Assembly: GCA_031266255.1 (NCBI GenBank)
Contig: JAISBK010000147.1
Span: 1-5,891 of the forward strand
Source of the DNA: Treponema sp.
GTDB lineage: Bacteria > Spirochaetota > Spirochaetia > Treponematales > Breznakiellaceae
Direction of reading: 5' to 3'
DNA: 5,891 nt
The translations under genes were made by a program, and so were the position numbers. Below are positions 1-5,497 of this stretch, one piece after another (position 1 is the first letter of the stretch; each line of letters opens with the position of its first letter). A model generated the notes under the pieces. That model searched no databases and was not told where the DNA came from. It saw nothing but the letters and a program-made list of their open reading frames with translations.

Positions 1-276
1 AAGCAGATTCTCACCATGATTCGGGATTCTAAGGACTTGAGTGAACACGTCCATTCCCAGTCTGAGGAGATGCTGATCGGGAGCCGTGAAGTGATCACTG
101 AAGGGAAGAACTTAGAAGCGTTGACTACAGATTTGACCAATGGCATCAACGAGATTGCTGCGGGCATGAACCAGATCAACACGGCCATCTCCCGGGTTTC
201 TGAGATTGCCGGTGAAAACAAAGAGAGTATCGTAGTCTTAATCCAATCCCTCTCCCACTTTAAATACGCAAAATAA
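1..276 (+). CDS. Methyl-accepting chemotaxis protein, C-terminal end (5' partial)
   Basis: The frame is open from base 1 (K-Q-I-L-T before the first Met) and ends at TAA 274-276, so this is the last 91 residues of a longer protein. It is a polar, heptad-like helix with no membrane segment. The segment 'GINEIAAGMNQINTAISRV' followed by 'IAGENKESI' is characteristic of the final cytoplasmic helix of methyl-accepting chemotaxis proteins, the returning arm of the signalling hairpin that includes the C-terminal methylation region. In the full protein this hairpin controls CheA through CheW and so sets flagellar rotation. The tail ends in SHFKYAK and has no NWETF-like pentapeptide for docking CheR/CheB. 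The conserved hairpin tip and any sensor domain lie outside the window, so the ligand cannot be judged. The family call is fairly secure; which paralogue it is cannot be told. Confidence 0.85.
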   Translation, partial: KQILTMIRDSKDLSEHVHSQSEEMLIGSREVITEGKNLEALTTDLTNGINEIAAGMNQINTAISRVSEIAGENKESIVVLIQSLSHFKYAK

Positions 277-283
277 GGTGGAG
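275..283 (+). promoter_or_regulatory. Strong Shine-Dalgarno without an evident start codon
   Basis: The stretch AAGGTGGAG begins within the TAA stop of the chemoreceptor gene and resembles a good ribosome binding site. It is very like the AAGGAGGAG that overlaps a stop codon on the other strand near 5490. The next dozen bases contain no ATG, GTG or TTG at a usable distance; the only GTG (278-280) is inside the site itself. It therefore looks like the surviving initiation signal of a gene that used to follow the chemoreceptor. Confidence 0.45.
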
Positions 284-419
284 TTTTATAAAGAGGATCC
301 ACAATATTAACGCGGAATTGGCGGTGCTGCTGAGGGATCGACCTCATCATCCTGTGGCGAAGTACGCGGGCGTTCTTAAGAGGACGCCGGACTCCCTAAG
401 TATGCTCTATGAGAAGTAA
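278..419 (+). pseudogene. Probable remnant of a small gene following the chemoreceptor
   Basis: A reading frame that is open from 264 ends at TAA 417-419. From about 303 it reads NINAELAVLLRDRP and then HHPVAKYAGVLKRTPDSL and SMLYEK, which looks like a real protein tail and not random sequence. It has no ATG, GTG or TTG placed after the strong Shine-Dalgarno at 275-283; TTG 318 and GTG 324 are possible but poorly served. A second frame starting at GTG 278 gives VEFYKEDPQY and stops at 308-310. Joining the two by a single-base shift near 300-308 would give a protein of about 47 residues. The simplest reading is a small gene, once coupled to the chemoreceptor, that has lost its start or been frameshifted. 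The 'HP..KYAGVLK' ending faintly recalls the tails of Phd/VapB-type antitoxins, but the resemblance is too weak to name it. A live gene using a rare start is the alternative. Confidence 0.35.
369..388 (+). other. Eight-base-pair stem-loop in the intergenic region
   Basis: GGCGTTCT (369-376) pairs with AGGACGCC (381-388), with one G-U pair in the RNA, around the four-base loop TAAG. No T-run follows, so it is not a standard intrinsic terminator. It lies within the small-gene remnant and may only reflect codon sequence, or it could slow or stop read-through from the chemoreceptor gene. Confidence 0.35.
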
Positions 420-433
420 GGAAAAAGAGTATA

Positions 434-462
434 TTGACAAAGCAGGGGGCCTTTCATAGGCT
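434..462 (+). promoter_or_regulatory. Possible promoter upstream of the PBP1A gene
   Basis: TTGACA at 434-439 is a perfect sigma-70 -35 hexamer. At the ideal 17-base spacing the -10 position reads TAGGCT (457-462), which matches the consensus at only three of six places. If it is used, transcription would begin around 468-470 and the message would be almost leaderless, because the ATG is at 472. The weak -10 makes this uncertain; read-through from upstream is the alternative. Confidence 0.25.
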
Positions 463-470
463 TAACCTAT
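448..470 (+). other. Two mutually exclusive small hairpins before the PBP1A start
   Basis: The bases AGG at 458-460 can pair upstream (GGCCT 448-452 with AGGCT 458-462, including one G-U pair) or downstream (ATAGG 456-460 with CCTAT 466-470). The downstream stem ends one base before the ATG and would cover the only Shine-Dalgarno-like bases at normal spacing (TAGG 457-460). The arms are only five base pairs, so this may be chance. Confidence 0.2.
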
Positions 471-471
471 T

Positions 472-3030
472 ATGGCACGTTCAGATTCTTCATTTATATC
501 AGGGTTATTTCTTCGTATTGTGGCGGGTTTAACCATTATTTTGGTGGTGATCATGGGTATTGGTCTGGGTTTATCCCTTGCGGAAACAGCCAATATTAAA
601 AACCGAGGAGATTTTGACGAATTTACCCCGGCGCTGCCGACTAAGATTCTGGATAGCAACGGTATCGTGATCACCGAATTTTCCGCAGACGAAAAACGGG
701 AACTGGTTTCCTTGAGTGAACTTCCCCGACATTTGATCAATGCCGTGATTGCCCGAGAAGACCCGGATTTTTATAACCATAAGGGATTTAGTATCCGGGG
801 TATTGCCCGGGCTTTTTATGGAAGGATCACCGGAAAAAACCTGGGAGGCGGTTCTACCATTACCCAGCAAATTGCGGGCAGCCTCCATTCAGACCGAACC
901 GAGAAGACCCTTACCCGGAAACTCCGGGAACTCTGGTGGGCTTTGCAAATGGAACGGCGGTATACCAAGGACGAGATTTTGGAGCTGTACCTCAATTATC
1001 TCTACATGGGAGCGGGTACATACGGGGTAGAGGCGGCAAGCAAGTACTACTTTGGACACAGTGCCAGAGAGATAAGCCTTGCAGAAGCAGCGATCCTGGC
1101 GATTCAGCTTTCCAGCCCTGCACGGTACAATCCTTTGGATAATCCTAATACCGCCATGGATAGGCAGCGGGCGGTGTTAGACCGGATGATCGAATTCGGG
1201 TATGCCACCGACCAAGAAGCAGAGGCTTCCTTTGAGGATTACTGGGCGAATTACGATTATACCAGGGCTTCGGTTGCCGCATACTACCAAAGGGAAGACG
1301 CAGCTCCTTGGTTCAGTGAATATGTCCGCCGGGAATTGGACGATATGATGTACGGATCCATGGATTATTACCGAGATGGCTATACGGTGCATACCACCTT
1401 AAACCTCAAGCATCAAGAGACCGCGATGAAACTCATGGAACAAGGGCTTGCCCGGGCTAACAAGGAATACACCGGTTCCCGGGGAACCCGTCTGGAACGG
1501 GCGGAACGGACCTATATACCCATCGTAGAACTCCTCTCCCTCACCTTCAACCTAGGGGATATTCATGCGGCTACGGAGGCTCAGTCCAAACAAAAGGCCT
1601 TGAACCGCTATATCAAGGCCATAAACCCGGTGGTGGACATGACGGCATTACTATTCGGTATTCAAGATCTCAAAAACATCACCAATACCGGGTTTACCGC
1701 CTTGAAAAACAGCACCGAACAGAACGTAGTAGAAGGGGCTTTCATCAGCCTAGAAAATGAAACCGGGTATATCACCGCCATTATCGGGGGTTCTAAGTAT
1801 GATATGTCAAATCAGCTCATTCGGGCGACCCAGGGCCGGGTCATGCCCGGGTCTTCTTTTAAGCCTCTGTACTATTCAGCAGCCATTGACAGCGGTAAAT
1901 TTACCGCGGCTTCTTTGATTTACGATATTCCCATGGTCTTCCACAATGAAGACGGTACTCCGTATATACCCCTCAATTTTAAGGGTGAATGGAAAGGACC
2001 GGTACTGTTCTACTATGCCTTAGCCCATTCCATGAACGTTCCTTCCCTTAAAGTCTTGGACAGCATTGGTTTTGATGCGGCCATTGATAGGGCCGCAGCC
2101 CTTTTAGGCATTGAAGACCCGGCAGTACGGCGCCGTACCTTCCCCCGAGTCTATCCTATGGGTTTGGGGATTATTTCGGTTACTCCTTTACAAATGGCCA
2201 GGGCCTTTGGGGTCTTCGCCAATCAGGGCCGAGAGCTTACCCCGATTGCCATACGGGTGGTGGAGGATCGGAACGGCCGGATCATCCTGGATAATGAACG
2301 GGAAGTACGGCAGCAGCAGCGAAATAAAAAGACGCTTCAGGTGGTAAGTCCCCAGAATGCCTATATTATGACCAGTATCCTCAAGAAAACCGTGGAAATC
2401 GGTACCTTAGCTTCAGGTTCGGGGTGGGGAGCGAAGTTTACCTTCAAAGATGATCAGGGAAACCGGTACCGTATCCCTGCAGCGGGTAAGACCGGAACTA
2501 CGCAAAACTGGTCCGATGCCTGGGCTGTAGGGTATACCCCCTACTATACCAGTGCTATTTGGTTTGGGTTTGATAAACCCGGCAATTCCTTGGGATTATC
2601 CCTCACCGGCGCGACCTTGGCAGGTCCAATCTGGGGGGATTTTATGCAGGAAATCCACCAGGGTTTGCCTATGAAGGATTTTGTGAGACCCACCTCAGGT
2701 ATTATTGACGTAAGGGTCTGCGCTAAATCCGGTTTGTTGCCGACTCCTGACTGTAATGAAGGGGAACTTGTCCTGCCATTCTTAGAGGGAACCCAGCCGC
2801 TCCAGTCCTGCGACCTCCACGGGAACACCCAGGGGATTTCTTGGGGGGGGGTGCGTGAATACATTACCCTTGAGGAGGATGATACGTTATTAAGTCACCT
2901 CAAAATGCCTACGTTACCCTCGAACTTATTAGATCCGCTTCCTGCGAGGGAATCATCGGGTACTAATCAGTTCGATACGGAACCAGATTATGAGTTTGAA
3001 TTACCCAGCTATAATCCATTGTTGGATTAA
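472..3030 (+). CDS. mrcA: Class A penicillin-binding protein 1A (bifunctional transglycosylase/transpeptidase)
   Basis: This 852-residue enzyme polymerises lipid II into glycan strands and crosslinks the peptide stems on the periplasmic face of the inner membrane. It has a short cytoplasmic start and one anchor helix (about 11-37). The GT51 domain follows, with E96-D97-x-x-F100-x-x-H103-x-G105 (E96 the expected general base), GGGSTITQQ at 125-133 and R149-K150-x-x-E153. A linker of about 330-420 precedes the transpeptidase domain. That domain has S461-S-F-K464 (S461 the acylated serine), S520-M-N522 and K673-T-G-T676, so all catalytic motifs are intact. Beyond it are three cysteines (C750, C761, C780) in the segment common at PBP1A C-termini, then an acidic, proline-containing tail (about 800-852). 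ATG 472 is chosen because later starts would cut into the anchor helix. The ribosome site is weak (TAGG 457-460; AGGGGG 444-449 is too far). A run of nine G interrupts the coding sequence at 2843-2851. The stop overlaps the convergent transporter gene. The family is secure; the symbol is by analogy. Confidence 0.96.
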   Translation: MARSDSSFISGLFLRIVAGLTIILVVIMGIGLGLSLAETANIKNRGDFDEFTPALPTKILDSNGIVITEFSADEKRELVSLSELPRHLINAVIAREDPDFYNHKGFSIRGIARAFYGRITGKNLGGGSTITQQIAGSLHSDRTEKTLTRKLRELWWALQMERRYTKDEILELYLNYLYMGAGTYGVEAASKYYFGHSAREISLAEAAILAIQLSSPARYNPLDNPNTAMDRQRAVLDRMIEFGYATDQEAEASFEDYWANYDYTRASVAAYYQREDAAPWFSEYVRRELDDMMYGSMDYYRDGYTVHTTLNLKHQETAMKLMEQGLARANKEYTGSRGTRLERAERTYIPIVELLSLTFNLGDIHAATEAQSKQKALNRYIKAINPVVDMTALLFGIQDLKNITNTGFTALKNSTEQNVVEGAFISLENETGYITAIIGGSKYDMSNQLIRATQGRVMPGSSFKPLYYSAAIDSGKFTAASLIYDIPMVFHNEDGTPYIPLNFKGEWKGPVLFYYALAHSMNVPSLKVLDSIGFDAAIDRAAALLGIEDPAVRRRTFPRVYPMGLGIISVTPLQMARAFGVFANQGRELTPIAIRVVEDRNGRIILDNEREVRQQQRNKKTLQVVSPQNAYIMTSILKKTVEIGTLASGSGWGAKFTFKDDQGNRYRIPAAGKTGTTQNWSDAWAVGYTPYYTSAIWFGFDKPGNSLGLSLTGATLAGPIWGDFMQEIHQGLPMKDFVRPTSGIIDVRVCAKSGLLPTPDCNEGELVLPFLEGTQPLQSCDLHGNTQGISWGGVREYITLEEDDTLLSHLKMPTLPSNLLDPLPARESSGTNQFDTEPDYEFELPSYNPLLD
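2843..2851 (+). repeat. Run of nine G inside the PBP1A coding sequence
   Basis: Nine consecutive G encode the end of W791, then G792, G793 and the first base of V794. Gaining one G would give W-G-G-G-A and an immediate TGA stop. Losing one would give W-G-G-C-V plus eleven out-of-frame residues and a TAA stop. Either change removes about the last 59 residues while leaving both catalytic domains and the three cysteines. Tracts of this length are prone to slipped-strand changes in many bacteria, including treponemes; sequencing error in the tract is also possible. Confidence 0.9.
3027..3030. other. Shared TTAA at convergent stop codons
   Basis: The plus-strand PBP1A gene ends with TAA at 3028-3030, and the minus-strand transporter gene ends with TAA read from 3029-3027. 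The palindrome TTAA thus supplies both stops, and the coding regions overlap tail to tail by four bases. No hairpin with a T-run can be placed between them, so any transcription terminator must lie inside the opposite gene. Confidence 0.9.
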
Positions 3031-4256
3031 GGAGTGCACCGGTGTTCTACCTTGATGGTAGCTGCGTAGATGGAATTCAGGAGCCCCAGAAACGCAGAAA
3101 TCGAAAAAAGCACTTCAATGCCGGTACGGTTCCAAATCCACCCGCCCATGAGGGCAATGAAGATACTGATCAGGTGGTTCACCGAAATTCCTGTAGACAG
3201 GGTGGCGGTGATTTCTTCCTGGGAAGATGCAATTGACTGGACATACACGTTACTGGCCATGCTCGCTAAGGAAATGATGGAATCAAGCACATAGTTTATG
3301 CAAACCACCACGAACGCTATCGAAGGGGCAAAAAGCCGGTGGGCAAATCCATAGAAAAAACAGACCAGGATTAAAATCAGGGTGTCGGTAACCATGATGG
3401 CCTTGTAGCCAACTTTATCAATGAGCCTTCCCATGAGCGGGCTGAAGATGATCCCAAATCCCGCGCAGATGGCCAGGAGTAAAGAAATAAGGGAAGTATC
3501 TGCACCGTATTGCAGGATCAGCACATAGGGGGCAAAGGTGAGGAAGATTTGTTTCCGGGATCCATAGAAAACCTCCAGCATGTAGTATTTATAGAATTTC
3601 TTCGCAAAATAGAATCGCCGCCGGGGTATCTTAATGCTTGATTCCTGCAATGCCAAAACAATGAGAACCGCCCCGATCATCAGCGCTAAGGCCACGGCAA
3701 ATACCCCTTGAAACAGTACCGGGTCGTTCCGTTCAAAGCCCAGCCGGGAAAACACAAAAAACAGGATGGTAACCACCACAAATCCCGCGATATTGCCCGC
3801 GTTACTGATGGCGCTCGTGATTCCCAGGGCGGATCCGCCGGTAGTAGGTTTGGCCAGGTCAAGGGAGATGGTGGTTTTAACGGGCATGATGATGTGTTCT
3901 CCTGCACTAAAAAGCACCATGAACAGGACCGGGATAATTTTTCCCATTTTTCCTAGGTTACCACTGCTGCTCACGAGCAGCCCGATAAGACCTGCAGCCA
4001 TGATGGCGGTACCAATCTTGAATATCCGGCTTTCGGTAAACCGGTGCATCCAGGCGAGGATCAGTACCACCAGGAGGCCAGGGGTTTCCCGGAAAAACTC
4101 CACGATCCCCCGTTCAAACGCCGTGATGTGGAGTATTTCCGCCAAGTAATTATCTTGGATTCCCCGGTACAAACCATAACTGACCCCTGAAAGGGCCAAG
4201 ACACTCAGGAAACGCCCTATTTTAGCTTCAGATCGGTAAATCGTTTGGCTTATCAT
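3027..4256 (-). CDS. Major facilitator superfamily transporter
   Basis: This 409-residue protein has the length and hydrophobic pattern of a 12-helix MFS secondary carrier of the inner membrane. Helices are estimated near 15-32, 57-70, 78-97, 106-127, 144-169, 182-203, 233-250, 255-274, 286-305, 310-332, 352-373 and 379-400. A basic central loop (K209 to K223, with P-R-R-R at 211-214) separates the halves. The second half has a good motif A after its second helix, G276-R-L-I-D280-K-V-G-Y-K285; the matching site in the first half (around 69-80) is degenerate. Charged residues E120 and H121 in helix 4 could face a substrate path. The substrate cannot be predicted. ATG at 4256 is the only Met before residue 70 and gives a sensible N-terminus, but its ribosome site is poor (at best GGA). 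It lies 28 bases after the stop of the outer-membrane gene, so it is probably in the same operon and may depend on reinitiation. Confidence 0.88.
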   Translation of the reverse strand: MISQTIYRSEAKIGRFLSVLALSGVSYGLYRGIQDNYLAEILHITAFERGIVEFFRETPGLLVVLILAWMHRFTESRIFKIGTAIMAAGLIGLLVSSSGNLGKMGKIIPVLFMVLFSAGEHIIMPVKTTISLDLAKPTTGGSALGITSAISNAGNIAGFVVVTILFFVFSRLGFERNDPVLFQGVFAVALALMIGAVLIVLALQESSIKIPRRRFYFAKKFYKYYMLEVFYGSRKQIFLTFAPYVLILQYGADTSLISLLLAICAGFGIIFSPLMGRLIDKVGYKAIMVTDTLILILVCFFYGFAHRLFAPSIAFVVVCINYVLDSIISLASMASNVYVQSIASSQEEITATLSTGISVNHLISIFIALMGGWIWNRTGIEVLFSISAFLGLLNSIYAATIKVEHRCTP

Positions 4257-4274
4257 GATAGTCCGGGCTTATCC
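4247..4274 (-). repeat. Palindrome at the transporter start codon flanked by an 8-base direct repeat
   Basis: TATCATGATA (4251-4260) is a perfect ten-base palindrome that contains the start codon. GGCTTATC occurs at 4247-4254 and again at 4266-4273 on the plus strand. The arrangement spans the translation start and could be an operator or a local duplication. It is short enough to be chance, and one repeat copy lies in coding sequence. Confidence 0.25.
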
Positions 4275-4284
4275 AGAGAACGAC

Positions 4285-5484
4285 TTAGAAACCAAACCGT
4301 ACGCCTACGGCTAGATTAAACCCTTGCATATTAAAACTCTTCTCAAAATCTTGGGATCTGAGTCCTGCTTCAACATCCAATTCTAAGATCCGGAGGTTCA
4401 GCGCAAGTCCCACCCTATGTCTCCAGATCGCTTCTTCATAGCCGGTACCCAAATGAAAAAAGAGCAGCCGCAGCACACTCAAACGCAGCTCAAGACCCGC
4501 GTTAAAGTAAGGGGGTATTCCCTCACCGATTACATGGGTAAAGCCGATATTTGGTCTTAGGGTAAAGAAGTTGACCTTAAAGGGCCGGTATAGGCCATAT
4601 ACATCAAAGCGCAAAGGCCGGAATACCCGGTAAGAAGCAGTGGTATACTCTTCCTGGATTTCAAGGTCAGGGATTTCAAGGTTTTGATCCGTGAGCAGCT
4701 TACTCCCGTCAATTTTAAAATCCTTCATAGAAACCGTCATTTGGTTAGACAATACCGCCCCACTCAAGGGAATATGGCTTACGGTTCCTCCCACATCCAG
4801 GATGGGAAAGAGGGCGTATTCTCCGTGCAGGGAGAGATCAAAACCCTTTCCCTCAAGTGCCTTGGAATAATCAGAAGATTCCCCCTCCCGGATCTGCTCC
4901 AGGGAAAAGGGACTGTATACCTTTATTTCCCCGGTTACTTTGGCCGCCAAACTATCCTCAGTATATAATCCATAACCTATCGATGATTTGGGAATATAGA
5001 TAAGGGGAACATACATTGCTGGTGTAATGCCAACCCGCAATCTTTTCCCGATCTGGGCATGGGCCTCTATGGCAATATCCGCAAAGATACTCCCGAAAAC
5101 CGTAAAATCTCCTTCAAGCACATGGTGATTTATATTTCCCTCGGTGATCAAGGTAAAGAGGGATTTAGGTATCGTGCCGTTTATCGCGCCTTCAACACCG
5201 CTGGATATACCAAAGCCCCATTTTTCCCCGGCATTGAACTTAAAGAAAACCGCGCTGTCTATATCGGTATTTACACTGACCCCGTCGCTCTTGATTTGAT
5301 CACTGAGGGCATTCAAATCAAGGAGGATATTTTTCTTCATGATGTCCCGAACGCCGGTAAGGTTGTTTGCCAGTCCTACCCCCACATCCAAGCCGAATTC
5401 CACGAACCTGCGGGGTTTTTCCGCGTAGACCTGGAGCGATAGGATGCTGCTTAAAAGCAAACCCAACAGTATGTATTTTTTCAT
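4285..5484 (-). CDS. Predicted outer-membrane beta-barrel protein with signal peptide
   Basis: The protein has 399 residues and begins with a typical Sec signal peptide: M-K-K, a hydrophobic core (4-17) and a likely cleavage after V19-Y20-A21. The start at 5484 is preferred over an in-frame upstream ATG at 5532 because the latter would bury the signal peptide and lies within the preceding gene, and because AAGGAGGAG sits just ahead of 5484. The mature chain has many alternating polar/hydrophobic strands rich in Gly, Tyr and Phe (for example FVEFGLDVGVGLANN at 27-41, FTLRPNIGFTHVIG at 307-320, and the closing NLAVGVRFGF). It contains no cysteine and ends in phenylalanine, as outer-membrane barrels recognised by BamA usually do. 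I do not recognise a named family; it resembles the hypothetical outer-membrane proteins frequent in treponemes. A porin, transporter or surface antigen role is possible. The preceding gene ends 10 bases upstream and the MFS carrier starts 28 bases downstream. Confidence 0.72.
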   Translation of the reverse strand: MKKYILLGLLLSSILSLQVYAEKPRRFVEFGLDVGVGLANNLTGVRDIMKKNILLDLNALSDQIKSDGVSVNTDIDSAVFFKFNAGEKWGFGISSGVEGAINGTIPKSLFTLITEGNINHHVLEGDFTVFGSIFADIAIEAHAQIGKRLRVGITPAMYVPLIYIPKSSIGYGLYTEDSLAAKVTGEIKVYSPFSLEQIREGESSDYSKALEGKGFDLSLHGEYALFPILDVGGTVSHIPLSGAVLSNQMTVSMKDFKIDGSKLLTDQNLEIPDLEIQEEYTTASYRVFRPLRFDVYGLYRPFKVNFFTLRPNIGFTHVIGEGIPPYFNAGLELRLSVLRLLFFHLGTGYEEAIWRHRVGLALNLRILELDVEAGLRSQDFEKSFNMQGFNLAVGVRFGF

Positions 5485-5487
5485 GAG

Positions 5488-5497
5488 CTCCTCCTTA
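5488..5497 (-). promoter_or_regulatory. Strong ribosome binding site overlapping the upstream stop codon
   Basis: Read on the minus strand this is TAAGGAGGAG. Its TAA is the stop of the preceding gene and its AGGAGG core ends five bases before ATG 5484. It decides the start of the outer-membrane gene and implies translational coupling, since ribosomes finishing the first gene are delivered onto the site for the second. Confidence 0.85.

Noticed and set aside
468..473. TATTAT as the -10 box for the TTGACA at 434
   Set aside because: The spacing is 28 bases, far from the usual 16-18, and it overlaps the ATG of the PBP1A gene.
749..1142. Plus-strand open frames within the PBP1A gene in other frames (749-1030 and 936-1142)
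   Set aside because: They overlap a fully supported gene whose catalytic motifs lie in the main frame. Their translations are rich in Trp, Arg and Gly and resemble no protein, as expected of shadow frames.
3037..3061. CACCGGTG palindrome and CTACC/GGTAG hairpin after the PBP1A stop as a terminator
   Set aside because: The stems are only four to five base pairs with no following T-run on either strand, and they are inside the transporter coding sequence.
3766..4149. 127-residue plus-strand frame opposite the transporter gene
   Set aside because: It is antisense to hydrophobic helices of a well-supported MFS protein, has no ribosome site, and its sequence looks like a reverse-frame shadow.
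5059..5442. 127-residue plus-strand frame opposite the outer-membrane gene
   Set aside because: It lies antisense to the mature region of a gene with a strong ribosome site and signal peptide. It has no start signal of its own and no recognisable domain.
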